A stretch of 64,000 nt of DNA from Botrytis cinerea B05.10. Lineage: Eukaryota > Ascomycota > Leotiomycetes > Helotiales > Sclerotiniaceae. The stretch covers positions 930,001-994,000 of the forward strand of contig NC_037312.1 of NCBI RefSeq assembly GCF_000143535.2. Direction: 5' to 3'. The notes under the pieces are model-generated. The model had not been told where the DNA came from. It searched no databases and saw only the letters and a list, made by a program, of their open reading frames with translations. The position numbers were made by a program, and so were the translations under genes. The stretch's first letter is position 1, and each line of letters begins with the position of its first letter. Of the stretch, positions 48,111-61,094 are shown piece after piece.

Positions 48111-50183
48111 ATGGAGCACACCAATGATCAACGAGATGGACTAGACACACGCGCTGTTCCAGGGACCATTCACTTGGTAGATCTCGAGGGTGTGATGAGG
48201 GGGCAGCATGCATCTGCATCTCAATTACAAGATGTTGTACTTGTTCCATCGCCATCCAGCGATCCAGACGATCCGCTAAACTGGACGCCAAAACGGAAGA
48301 TGTTATCAACAGCATGCATGTCCATGTATACTTTGATGGTTGGAATAGCATCTGCCGCAGTTTACAGTGTATTGGAGCCCATAAGTGAGGACACGGGCTT
48401 AACAGTCGATCAGTTAAACGCCGGCACGGGCTACATGTTTTTGTTCTTCGGAGTGAGTTACACTATTTCGTATGCTTCCGTTCACAACATAAAATCATGG
48501 GGAGGGCTCGAACGGTTAGGGAAGCATGGAAGAACGATCGAATTGTATCTTCAATACAGTCTAGCCCTTTCTTCCTTTCCAACCAGAATAAGGTTACTTT
48601 TTCGGGATCATAACAATATATGTTATATTTTGGTACCCAGTCGCTGATATGGTACTTCGAGTCCAGTGGGGAACTTTGATCGCCCAGCCTATAGCGCTAC
48701 AATACGGCAAAAGGCCGGTGTATCTATTTTCTATGCTAGCAACTCTGGGGTTAGTAGATGTATAATCCATCACATTGCTTGTAGAAGTACTGACAGAACC
48801 AGTACCATGCTATGGGTGCCGTATGCTACATCCAATTCTGCCTGGATTGGAAGTAAGATTCTACAAGGTGCTGTCGGAGCCCCTGTCGAATCACTATGCG
48901 AAATTTCGATTACAGATATTTATTTTGCCCACGAAAGAGGTTCTTATATGGGATTATATGCTTTTATGCTGGCTGGAAGTAACTTTTTAGCTCCAATACT
49001 TGTGAGTTGTCGAGAGGTTGAAGTTATCCCTCATTTGAGCTTACAATTTGCAGGCTGGCTTTATTAATGACGGACAAGGATGGAGATGGGTGATGTATTG
49101 GTGTGCTATCTTTCTAGCCATCGGATTTGTATTCTGCTTCTTTCTTATGGAGGAGACAAATTACGATAGAGCACCTCTCGAAAAGACAACGTCCGGAGAT
49201 AACACACCTGGAGTAGCCACGCCAAAAGAAGGAGTTCTCCAAGAGAAGTCTTCCGCTTCTTCAAAGCCACGTGATCCTGAGAAAGGTACCTCTGTCGACG
49301 TCTCAAGAGCAGCAAATCAGAATACTGAACTCGGAGCCGTGCATTATAAGCCGAAGACATATGTCCAAAAGTTGTCTTTGAAGGATAAGAAAAGAGATTT
49401 CAGACTTTTCCGGATGATGATTAGACCTCTTATATTCATGTCTCTGCCATCAATTGCCTACGCTGGATTCTCGTATGGCAGTAATTTGATCTGGTTCAAT
49501 GTCCTCAATGGGACTGCCTCCTTGATTTTGAGTGCTCCACCGTATAACTTTTCATCTTCCATGGTCGGGTTATCTTATGTTTCTCCCTTACTTGGGGTAG
49601 CTTGTGCTTCCTTTTATTCTGGAGTCATAGGCGACAAAGTTGTATTATGGTTCGCCCGCCGCAACAAGGGCGTTCTGGAAGCAGAGCACCGCCTTTGGCT
49701 TTTCTCAGTATCCATAATTCTCATACCTGCCTCTTTGATCCTTTGGGGTGTCGGAGCAGCCCATCACATACATTGGTTTGGGCTCATATTTGCCATGTTC
49801 CTTATTGCCGGCTCAAACGCTATTGGCCTTCAATTGTCTGTTTCGTACTGTATTGATTCTTATAAAGACCTGAGTGGCGAAGCCATGGGTATGTACCTTT
49901 TTATATCATCCTATCTGCGTTCCTCAAACCCAAGCTAACAACTTTCACAGCTACTGTAATTATTATCCGAAATACAATGAGCTTTGCAATGGGCTACGGC
50001 ATCACACCTTGGGTTACTAATATGGGCTATCAAAATGCTTTTATTGTGGCTGCCTTTGCTGGTCTCGCTCAGGTCCTTACTTTCTTTGCGGTGGTGAAAT
50101 GGGGCAAGAGTTGGAGAAATAACACAAAGGGAAGATATTACAAATACGTGAAGGAAAATGAGATTTTAGGAGTCACGCACTAG
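48111..50183 (+). CDS. Major facilitator superfamily transporter, DHA-type
   Basis: Proton-coupled membrane transporter. Exons are 48111-48452, 48667-48749, 48803-49001, 49054-49888 and 49951-50183, giving 563 residues with about 12 membrane helices. The fungal motif DPLNWTPKRK precedes helix 1. LFFGWGTLIAQPIALQYGKRPVYL, rebuilt across the first intron, is the conserved loop between helices 2 and 3. ERGSYMGLYAF and GWRWVMYWCAIF follow, then a long charged central loop (about 255-330). The first intron is unusually long (214 nt), and its first 190 bases stay open in frame. The closest named relatives by style are Hol1-like carriers. The substrate is unknown. The start is the first ATG; an earlier TTG in frame was not used. 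Confidence 0.87.
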
Positions 50184-52022
50184 GAGGATTAGAAGTACTG
50201 GTAGGGAGAGAAATGTGAACGAGATCTTGCCTGTCCTCCTGCCCGTCACATTTCCTCAAAGTCTGGAATCGACCGAGGCTTCGAGAGACATGTGGCAATA
50301 AAGGATGGGCTCATCACAACACACGCAGTACATTGAATATATCTTATTAATTTCAACCTTGGCACTGGACACCAATGTCCAGCTGCCACATCGAAAATGA
50401 ACATTATCGTCCGCTTGACAGATATATATGTGGTATCATGTGAGTCTGGACTGAATGCGCTCTCCAACATCAATATTTAAGCTGCGCGTCTAAGAAAACA
50501 CGAGATAGAACTTTACACGACGTCTCTGTCCTCGCGCGTCAGGGAATACGGTGCTGGATTCGGGATCTCGGATCTTATAGGCATTATATTAAGTGGTGAG
50601 ACTCGTCCGAACTCAGCTCTAGCTCAGTTGCACGAGACCTAACTGCAGGATATTTGACGATCTCGAGGGGAAACAAGACGCTAATAATAGTTATCATCGG
50701 AAGAATAATGAATCGAAAGGTGCAACGGCTGAATCCATCCGCTACCTTATCAATGTCCAGTACACAAGGAGATTTGATTATGCTTATACTGTGAATGCTG
50801 TTGATTTCATTTGACCAAAACGCCTTTTCCAGTTGCTCATAAGTTGCCTTTGAATACGAGCTACATGACACGCTCTGCTGGAATGCTCCACAACAGATGT
50901 TCCAGCTGGTGAAGGCTTTCGCGAAGAAAACAATTTTATTAGGGGCCAAAGGACGTGCATAACGCCAAGTCCTCGTCATCCGGGAGGAGCCATGACTGAG
51001 ATGATCTCGAGATGATTTTGATTTTGTCTAAAGCTTAAACTGCAATTTCCACTGCAGGCTTCTCCCATTCCACCACTTCCACCGATGGTAAGGGGGCTCC
51101 ATATAACGTTAAAACGAAGAAGAAAAGCGACATGAGAAGAAAAAGGAGGTTGTGATCAAAACATGCGTCCCAAGCTATCACAAAACCATCGCATTTGTAT
51201 GGCCATCATGATTGGCACCACGAAGTCGGAAAGACCCCTTCATTCAAAATTTTCCGATTTTTTTTTAACCTTTTTAGCACCGGTTGTAAGGGATCATGCA
51301 AGAAAGTCATGTACCGTGCGTACATCCAGCCGTCCAAAGAGATTTCTAGTATGGAAGCACTCATGTTCATCAACATTTCTACGCTTTTTCTTGTTATCAT
51401 CTTGATCGGGCAAGGTTCTAAGACCTCTCTTACCCCACTTGCTATCCTTTCCACTCTCAGATCATTGTGACCTACATGAATATTTTCTTTATACAGTCTA
51501 ATCAGTTCTTGGACCTGCATCTATTTGTAGGAACTATACAGAAAAAAAGGAAACCGTCCCATTTGTCTCATTCAGTGATGGGAATCATGAGATGGCTGCA
51601 CAAATCCTGCACCCTTGTTGTACATCTATGGTAGGCTGCACGTTGACGGTTGTACCCATACAAATCGGATTTGCTCAGAGTTTTGACCCTAGAAAACTAG
51701 GTTGCTTTTACATACTTCCCTATTTCTCTCCTTCCCTGCTCACTCATTGTCGCTGCATATCAGGTCAGCTTGCCTCTGTTTTGAGGGTTTAATAGGAAGC
51801 CTATTTCCCACTTCGCAACATTCTTCACTCCTTCATCGGTTTTTATAACCCTCACAGTCGCTTCAGTTTTTTTTAAAAACAGTCTTTCTTTTACCACCAG
51901 CCTCGACATAATAGCAGCTGGATATAAAGTTTCGTTTCTATAATTTTTACTACATATAATTCTGCAACAAACTCATCTATTGAAAGTAATTGCACCTCAC
52001 ACTCCTTCAAGAAACGATCAAC
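50184..52022. other. Intergenic, MFS 3' flank and chitin deacetylase promoter
   Basis: 1.8 kb. Two minus-strand ATG frames (50979-50584, 131 codons, one hydrophobic segment; 51520-51206, 104 codons) have no recognisable domain and are not called. The 200 bases before the next gene are CT-rich and TATA-like (TATAAAG at about 51,923). Confidence 0.5.
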
Positions 52023-53585
52023 ATGAAATCTGTTTCGATCCTCGCGACTGTGGCCTTGGCTTCGTTGTCAAGTGCACACCCAGGACCTGCCATGCCAAAG
52101 TTGATGGGCGGCAGGGAATTCCTCCAAACCGTCAAGGGTCGCAATGCCATGCCAGCTCCAATCACATCCCCCGTACATGTAGAAGAAAGATTGCCTGAGG
52201 TAGCACCAAGAGCAGACGATCCAAATACTTGCGGTCCAGGTGTTGGTAGCTGTGTAAATGCATGCTGCTCTCCAGAAGGGTAGATACTTCTCTCATAGCC
52301 CTACAGACCCCGACTAACCAACTACTAGATATTGCGGTACCACGGAAGAGTATTGTGCAGCTCCAGATTGTCAATTTGAATACGGACCTCTTTGCGATAC
52401 ACTCCAAGTTCCAGCTGGTGGTTCTACAGCAAATATTGAACGCCCACACATTGGAAATGTTCCATATGGTGGAGCTGGCATTTACGATTGTCAAGTCGCT
52501 GGAGGTTTGTTTCCATGGACTCTTCAGGGGCTTTGGAAGAGGCTAACTTATGTACTCTGATAGATATCGCGTTTACCTTCGATGATGGACCTTATCTTTA
52601 CACTAATGATCTCTTGGACAAACTTGCAGCTTATGGAGCTAAGGCTACCTTCATGATTACCGGTAACAATCTTGGAAAAGGCGCAATTGATACCACTGCA
52701 GAGTACACTGCTACTATCAAACGTATGATTGCAGAAGGTCATCAAATCGCATCCCACACCTGGGGCCACCAGAATTTGACATCCCTCGACCCGACAATGT
52801 TCAAGAATCAAATGTACTATAACGAGATGGCTTTCAGAAACATCCTCGGATATTTCCCAACATATATGAGACCTCCTTATTCTGAATGTAACGCCACCTG
52901 TGGTGATCTCATGGCAGATTTGGGGTATCATGTAACTTATTTCGACTTGGATACTGAGGGATATCTGAACGATGCTGCGAATCTCATCCAGAACTCCAAA
53001 AACATCTGGGACAAGGCCATTGCCAAGGCAGATGCAACTACAGGAAACTTCTTGGAAATCGAGCACGACATCCATTATCAAACCGTTTATAATCTTACTG
53101 ACTACATTCTCGCTTCCATGTATTCTCATGGTTTTAAGTCTGTTACCGTCGGGGAGTGTCTCGGAGACCCATCTGAGAACTGGTACAGAAGTGGCAATGC
53201 TAGCGCTCCTGTTCCTACACCAAGTAAACAAATCTCCGATGACGGTTCCTGCAACGCTGATATTACATGTCTTGGTTCCACCTATGGAAATTGCTGTTCA
53301 GTCAATGGTTATTGCGGATCTACAGACGACTATTGCGGTACCGGTTGTCAACCTGCTAGCGGAACATGCTCTGGATCATCCACATCCTCAACCAGCGCGA
53401 CTAAATCCTCAACTTCTGCAAAGCCAACTAGCACTCAAACTGTTTCAGATGATGGAAGCTGCTCGAGCTCTACCACCTGTAACGGATCTAGCTTTGGTAA
53501 TTGCTGCAGTCAATATGGATACTGTGGAAGTACTGCTGATTATTGTGGTACTGGATGTCAGAAGGGCTTTGGCACGTGTACTTAG
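52023..53585 (+). CDS. Secreted chitin deacetylase with three chitin-binding modules (CE4 + CBM18)
   Basis: Converts chitin to chitosan at the cell wall. Exons are 52023-52279, 52329-52504 and 52564-53585, giving 484 residues. A signal peptide covers residues 1-18 (cut near LSSA/HP). One Cys-rich CBM18-like module lies at about 73-115. The polysaccharide deacetylase domain has TFDDGP (149-154; catalytic D151, metal ligand D152), the metal-binding HTWGH (H209, H213) and RPPY (R247). Two further CBM18 modules lie at the C-terminus (about 375-420 and 442-484), nearly identical in layout and joined by a Ser/Thr linker likely to be O-glycosylated. All catalytic motifs are intact. In plant pathogens such enzymes help hide chitin from host chitinases; that role is an inference here. 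Confidence 0.95.
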
Positions 53586-54466
53586 GGGGTAATCAGAGGA
53601 GCATGGAATGGAGATTGGAAATTTTTCCTTTCAATGTAAATATATAACTGGGGGAATACGGGGCAATACTTACGACTACAATATAATGATTGTTTAATAG
53701 ATAACTCAAATAAAGTCAAACATGACAGCAAAAACTCTTATATATCTTACCTTTTAGTACACCTGGTGAGCATGGCCTAGCTTCTAGCATCCTCTCTACA
53801 CCATGAAAAAGTTTTCATCGCTCCAGATCCAACTCTCGTCTGGAACCTGACTGTGAAGATCCATTCGCAATTCATATCTCGTGGATGAACGTTCCAACAA
53901 CAGGGCGCAAGTCAAACTGTTAGAGACTAAACACACACCTCTAACTATCTAAGATCTGACATGCCTAATAGAATGCACATCAATCCTTTGCAAGTTTGAT
54001 ATAAAATCAGACAACCGTTGTATCGAATCGCTATTCTCATAAAGCAGAATAGAAGCATTTCATTGATTCGATGATGGGTTTACGACTCTTCTATTATTCT
54101 CTCCTCTTATTTCATAATCATCAAACTGCCTGTGATTCTCAAGTTTTCCATCCATCTGAGTGACTTGGAGCACCATTCTTTATTTCGCAAGTCGATAACA
54201 AGCCTATAATACGCTAAACTTCAACAGGTAAGGCTTTTTCATAAACACACCCCGCTATTTACTCAATCTAATCTGAAAGAAAGGTTCGAACAAAAAATGA
54301 TCCCCTCCTCAAATCAATACCTGATAAACTCATCGCAACTCAAGTCTCCTACCTAGTTCCATATACACCTCTCGTCTTGTACTTACATATCATCTTCCAC
54401 AGGTCATAATTACACCAAAGAAGACTTTCTGACCTTGCTTGCTAAGTTCTACGTCTTATCGCCAAA
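53586..54466. other. Intergenic between chitin deacetylase and methyltransferase genes
   Basis: About 880 bases; no coding signal seen. Confidence 0.55.
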
Positions 54467-55515
<1,049 letters not shown>

Positions 55516-56026
55516 ATATCAATCATAGCTGCCATAAAATTCTCGACATATTAAAAATACTCCGCCCACCACAAACGGCATCATAAAAATACCGACTGGT
55601 TTAAACTTCATATAGATTGGACGGGCACGGCATGTCAAGGAGAATATTCTGGGACAAATAATTCTTTTCTAGAATACAGATACTGGAGAGTCCAGTGCGG
55701 GTTCCACTCATCTATGACTGGAGTAATTTGTCATACTGTGTAGGAATATGAGCATTATTCATTCTGGAATGAGACAAGTCTAAGCAAATTCACTGAGCTG
55801 TTGGGGTGATTCTATTCTCGAAATTGTGACTCTGATCAACGCTACGAAATTCCGTTCTCAATTTGGCAGGTACGAAGGTCAACATGTTCTTACCATCCAC
55901 AACTACGATTATGTCCCCTCTTGGAATGGGTGAAAATTACCGAGCTGAGAAGCATCTAGACGTCCTTGATCTTTTACTCTGTTTGTTTCCGTTGCTCAAA
56001 CCACTTTCTCATCTTTAAGATATAAT
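55516..56026. other. Intergenic
   Basis: About 500 bases, including a CT-rich stretch (55,970-56,010) just before the next possible start. Nothing else seen. Confidence 0.5.
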
Positions 56027-57315
56027 ATGGCACCACGAGTATTTCCTCTTTTGAAAATCAGTATTCTTGGTATTCTTGTTCTTATTCTGCGATTTACCGT
56101 CCTCCGAGAAAGTGCTTACAAGCTCGAGCTTAGAACCCCGATTGTCTCCATCAGGCTCTCTCTTGACAGGTGGCAGTTCTTCACATTCAGAATCGAGCAC
56201 CCAGACCCAATCAATAGAGCGAAAATTCATTTTTACGGGATAAAAGTTGGTCTTTTAAGGCTCCATGTCGAAGTCACCCATTTCACTAGAGAAAGTCAGT
56301 TGATCTCAGTCATTGAGGTGGGTTTTCTAGCTTACTTATTTTATTGTACTCGTGTAGATCTGGGAGGGCAATCAATAACAGCCCTTTCGACGGCGGCGAT
56401 CACCCTAAATTAGGATTCTATAGCGATTTTGTTTCTGGGCCTGGCTATATTTCTTATTATTCTTCAACCCATCGAGTATTCAAGAACGGCGTCACACTTT
56501 GGTCTTTTTGCGTAAGCCATCTGTTCATGTTTCCTCCCTTTGCTTTGTATTATCAATGAGATTCTAATATTTCTGCTAAAGCAAGTTTCGTATTCAAAAT
56601 GGGCAATCTATCATAAATCAAACCACAGGATCGAAAGAGGCCAATTTTATCAGATCGAGGAGACTCCGTGAAGCGCAGAAAGTTAACTGAGTTGGCACTT
56701 TTCACAAAATCCCCCCAGCTTCCTTCCATCTCTATAGCACCTTTTTCCGTGGGCGACAAGCCAAAACCAGAAAATATTCAAAGAAATCAAGAACCTGATA
56801 ATGCAAATGAAAGACCAAAACCATGCTCGAAAAAACGAGACAGAAACTTCCCTGGGATCATCCAGAAAGACCTCGAAAAACCAAAAATGAAGAAGGCTAT
56901 TCTTTATGGTGGGCGAAATCGTAGAAACTCACGAAGTTTCCGCCCTATATCTGAATGTACCACAAGATCCGAAGGAGGGAATAGGTTTGGAAATGCAAAG
57001 TTCTGCCGGGAACACTTAACCTCAGAACATCCGGGAACGTCGGAGATAGAGCGGGAACTTGAAACTTTGGGGAACAGTGAAAAGAGAACCGAACGTGTCA
57101 GTGTGCTTGTAGCTGTGGAAGAGAATATGGGTCAATCTGCAGGTACAGATTCAAACTGCTCATCTCAAGCGTCACCACCTCGAAGGAACAGATTTCTAAG
57201 AGAGATGAGAAGAATGAGAAGAGACTCGTCGACAGGGAATTTATGTTTGAGACTGCCAAACGTAGGCCTGAAGAATTCGTCAACTTGGTGGATGGGTTGC
57301 ATTTCTAAGTTCTAA
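56027..57315 (+). CDS. Unidentified locus, probable membrane-anchored N-terminus and basic C-terminal part; gene model unresolved
   Basis: An ATG at 56027 in good context opens a frame starting MAPRVFPLLKISILGILVLI, a likely signal anchor, followed by about 75 ordered-looking residues up to a donor-like GAG|GTGGGT at 56318. A second frame at about 56358-56512 reads KLGFYSDFVSGPGYISYY and ends in a donor TGC|GTAAGC. A third, long frame (from about 56630 to the stop at 57315, over 210 residues) is very basic and Ser/Asn-rich and ends WWMGCISKF. I could not join all three with clean splice phases: the first junction fails unless a weak donor is used. It may be one gene with a missed or noncanonical intron, two genes, or a decayed gene. 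No family recognised. Confidence 0.35.
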
Positions 57316-60266
57316 ATTTTTAGATTTCGTCTTTGGTGTTGGTCTTTGGTCGCAATTCTGCTGATGTAGGGTTATCACATTAGATCATGACGGGGAATTG
57401 CCTGTCAAGGTATTATATTGATATTATTGGCGACTAGTAAGAGCGTATGTCTTACTTGAATGACTTGAAGTTTTCATCAGTGGTGCTATCAGCGAGGTGA
57501 ATTGCAGGATTAAGCGACATAAGAAGGAATTGTTGCATAGAACATTCAAAAGAGAAGTTGTTTGCCACGATAGTCTATTACCAAGAACAGCGAGAACATT
57601 TTCAATTCAAATACACAGTTTCTTAAAATTAGGTGATGCTCATCCTTCTCAGACGATAAGATGCACTTTCTTGTGATATATACCTGAAAGCCTGTATATC
57701 AAACGCTACAATATTTCCACAGAATCACCTCTTCTTGAGGAAATAATTCATTAAAAATAGTTAATCATATATCAATACAACGCAAGAAGTCCAAAAGACT
57801 CGCTCCCACACAGCTGCAAGCCTCCGAGTAAAATCTCGGCAATCTTTTCATTCCTCAATCCGTTATCGACCTCACTCAAACTCACTCCTCTATTTTTTGG
57901 TATTTACATACTTTGTTTGTATCACCTCACTGGTGGCCAATTCCAGCGGAGCACTATCCGTTTCCTCGTTCTAGACCATGATCCATGTATTTGAAGGTCA
58001 TACATCTGGTCTGGGTATCATTATCCTTGACTCCCTATAAGAATAATATGGCATTCAATAAGGTATCTATGTACTACTCTATATAAAGCCATTCTAGGGA
58101 AGAATTTTTTTCGTCTCGGAGTTCTTTTCTATTTTGAGAGGATCTTGTATGTTTCTAGTTTAAAAGGGATCCAAATTAACACCAATAACATTACACTTTC
58201 TATACCGTGAATGTCTAATTCTTGTAGTAATATAAAATTTCATGAGATTTGTCACGTATTAGCAAACACCAGTTCGTATAGACGACGCATCTCGCATTAT
58301 CCCATGTAAGAATAAACTTCAAATTTTCTCCCAACGTTGAAGGTGAACTCGCAAACCACGATACATGCTTCGGCTTAGCCAGCCTCCACTTCCCTTCTGT
58401 TTGAGCCGCAGCAAGGCATCTTGAGCATAGAGAATATTAACAACTCATTGAAAAATGCATCACCATTTCCCATCTTGCATCTTGGGCATACCAGTAGCAC
58501 AACTCCAATGCACCAAACCATCTACCATCTATCGACCCCCAAATCCAGCACCCACCCTCCCTCCCAAAAATCTCGTAACAACAACCTCAAACCGTCCAAA
58601 CCCACATTCCCAAGAAAACTCTTCATCACACCGACTATTTTTCCTCTCCCAATTTCCATCCCAAATTAAGACCAAACCCAAGAAAGGAAAAAAAAAAAAA
58701 AGAATTAGAACAAAAAGCTTCTAGACATTTTCCCAAAGCCTTGACTCCATATGTATGAAGATTCTGACATGAAAAATTTCCATGGCCATGTCATATCTGT
58801 GCATAGCCAACTCTCTTCTTCACTCGAGAGGTCCGGGGTTCAGAAGTGGGACATGTGAGCCGGGCCCCCGGCGACCTTTTACTGGAAAAATATGATAGGA
58901 TAGTTGCGTGCCTAGCTGCCAAATCAGGAATGAGAACAGGATCTAAAATCCAATTAAACGCTACTTAGACAAGCAATGAGAAGATGTTAGGAAATGGTCG
59001 TGTGAGCACTTTCATGAAACAAATGATAGGTAAGGATTAAGGTAGAGCTAGCTAAAAGTCTTTCATAGCCAGCGGTTAGCCTCGCAATTTCTTGTGGTCC
59101 ACATATAGTCATAGATCCACGGGGCTGGGGGAAACTTTGCCCTAGTAGCCCTATGCCCAATATGATGTACAGGGATGTATTTGGTCTAGAACTTTGATAA
59201 AATTCTGCTGAATTGTATTGAATATGATTTCTGTGGACAATAGGTTGCAAACAGTAGGAATTCTTCTAGATGTTTTGAGAGAAATTGATCACATAGACTC
59301 CTCTCGCAAACAGTATTACCTGCATTCAAGGCAGTTAAATAAAGATGACAATATCATGGAATCTGCAAATACAAGACCTATAAACAACCAAGAGAGAGAG
59401 AGAGAGGGACTTGATAACCTTTCCAGCAACTTCACCAAAAAGGAAATATACGCAAGACACCTAGCCCCCAACTACTCAACTACTCACAAGAAACAAGCAT
59501 AAAAGATAAAGCCCCTCCCTCTCCACTCGGAGGATAAACCCGTCTTTCACTAGTAGTTCGGAGGTAACGAATCACCAGCCAACCGTCGTGACTATATTCC
59601 CAATCCGTATATTTTCGAGGCATGACAAGTGGCGAGAAAACCAGCGACCAAACTGCAGACCGCATTTTTCCCCCCTGCTTGCTAGGGATGCACTTCGAGA
59701 AAACTTCTCTCAAGGTGGGTAACTGGAGAACGTGGTTTCACATCAATATTTACCAGGGAAAACTTTTTTATTTTATTCCATTCACCGCTGTGAAAAAAGG
59801 GTTGAGATGACAAGGCCAACCATGAGATTTTCATCGTACAATTTTCCGGAAAGGGCGCTGCATGAGTGGTCCATGATAGTTGAGCCCATGTTCTTGGGCA
59901 GCCTTTTCCAAAGCCTGTCGTGGCTGGGTCTGCACGTACCTAAAAACTTAATTGTATGAAGATTTTTGATACTCCAGACTGAGACGCGAATCGCTACATT
60001 CGAGTTGGGTATATAGATAAGGGGATAGTCGTCGCACTTTGTAAAAGCTCCTTGAGGATTGTAGTATTGTGCATTCGTTTGGACGTTGTAACGAGCGCTC
60101 ATTCATTCTCGGGAGACGAAAATTCATTCATTCATTCATATTATTTCTGAAGTCCAGAAATTAAGCAAAGAAATGAATAATTAATCTCATAATCAATTAA
60201 TCCTCAAATCACAATATCAAGAGTTAAAACTTTCCAACCCTGCACCCCCCACACTCAAAGAATTCC
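57316..60266. other. Intergenic, 2.95 kb, no supported gene
   Basis: Low coding potential on both strands. It contains a 13-base A run near 58,689, a GA microsatellite (about 59,390-59,407), and a GC-rich hairpin-like stretch GCCGGGCCCCCGGC (58,859-58,872) in AT-rich surroundings. Short Pro/Ser-rich frames at 58,421-58,724 and others are not supported. Confidence 0.55.
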
Positions 60267-61094
60267 ATGAAATTCGAGTCTCGATTCTCCCACACCGCCG
60301 TGGCCCCTTCCACCGGCGCCCGCATCCTCTGTATAGACGACTACAACGACGGCCGCGGCGTCTTCGTGCAAGCCTACCTTGAATGTCTACGTCTCTGGCA
60401 AGCCAACTGTTCCTCAGACCGCCGCTGGATATTCAAAGACATCTCATCCGCGGGACTCTATCTAGCCACCGACTTTAGCAAAAACCATCGTTCTCTCTTC
60501 CGACATGAGCTCCGCAGTCCCAAACAAGAAGATAGAAGCAACAGTTCTCTGCATGCATTTCAACAATTCAAAGCGTGTGATAGTTCAGAAAAGCGCGCCA
60601 TCTTAGCGCGCGTGGGAACGAGAGAGATGAGGGGAATCAATCGTGAGGATTTCGGGACCAAGGATATGATAATTTGTTTTGATCATGGGGATATGGAGAT
60701 CTTGGGTTCGTTGCGTGATGAAGCGGAGCGGGAAACACGCGAGTCTCAGAAAGCGAAGATTCATTATATACCGCTTGGGAAGGGATGGGAATATGATTTA
60801 GATGCATTTGCGTGGGCAAGAAAAAATGTTCGACAGTGGGCGACTAAACACTTGAGATTTAGAGAGCCAGATGAGTTGATTAGGAATGGAAGTTGGAGAA
60901 CGATGCAGGTGGTGATTAATGAGTATGTGTGGGTAGCTTTGGTGAAGGACCACGAGAGGAGATTGAGGAAGATTGCGGAGAGAACGGAATGTACTTTTCA
61001 TTTTGGCAGAAGTGATTATGGGAAGGTGGTTAGTGTTACTGGGGGGGAAAGAGAGATTGAAGTTGCGGCAAGGATGATTTTGGAGAGCTTCTAA
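60267..61094 (+). CDS. Low-molecular-weight tyrosine phosphatase-like pseudoenzyme with KH-like C-terminal domain
   Basis: A single exon of 275 residues. Residues 18-190 follow the order of LMW protein tyrosine phosphatases: ARILCIDDYNDGRGVFVQAY aligns with the P-loop strand and helix, SSAGLYL with the DSAG block, REDFGTKDMIICFDHGDMEIL with the [21 protein letters not shown] block, and AKIHYIPLGKGWEYD with the strand before the acid-bearing loop. In the P-loop the catalytic Cys is replaced by D24, while N27 and R30 are kept and the Ser after Arg is G31, so phosphatase activity is not expected. Residues 211-272 (WVALVKDHERRLRKIAERTE... VVSVTGGEREIEVAARMI) resemble a KH RNA-binding fold but lack the GxxG loop. 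Biological role unknown; an RNA- or phosphate-binding regulator is a guess. Confidence 0.6.
   Translation: MKFESRFSHTAVAPSTGARILCIDDYNDGRGVFVQAYLECLRLWQANCSSDRRWIFKDISSAGLYLATDFSKNHRSLFRHELRSPKQEDRSNSSLHAFQQFKACDSSEKRAILARVGTREMRGINREDFGTKDMIICFDHGDMEILGSLRDEAERETRESQKAKIHYIPLGKGWEYDLDAFAWARKNVRQWATKHLRFREPDELIRNGSWRTMQVVINEYVWVALVKDHERRLRKIAERTECTFHFGRSDYGKVVSVTGGEREIEVAARMILESF

Noticed and set aside
50584..50979. 131-codon minus frame with one hydrophobic segment (FIILPMITIISVLFPLEIV)
   Set aside because: It has an ATG but nothing recognisable and no splice-linked continuation. Kept only as a note in the intergenic entry.
51206..51520. 104-codon minus frame in the chitin deacetylase promoter region
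   Set aside because: It has an ATG but no recognisable family; too short to separate from chance without comparison.
58850..58880. GC-rich segment with GGTTCAG-like sequence, considered as part of a tRNA gene
   Set aside because: No A-box or acceptor stem could be paired around it; only a GC hairpin is visible.
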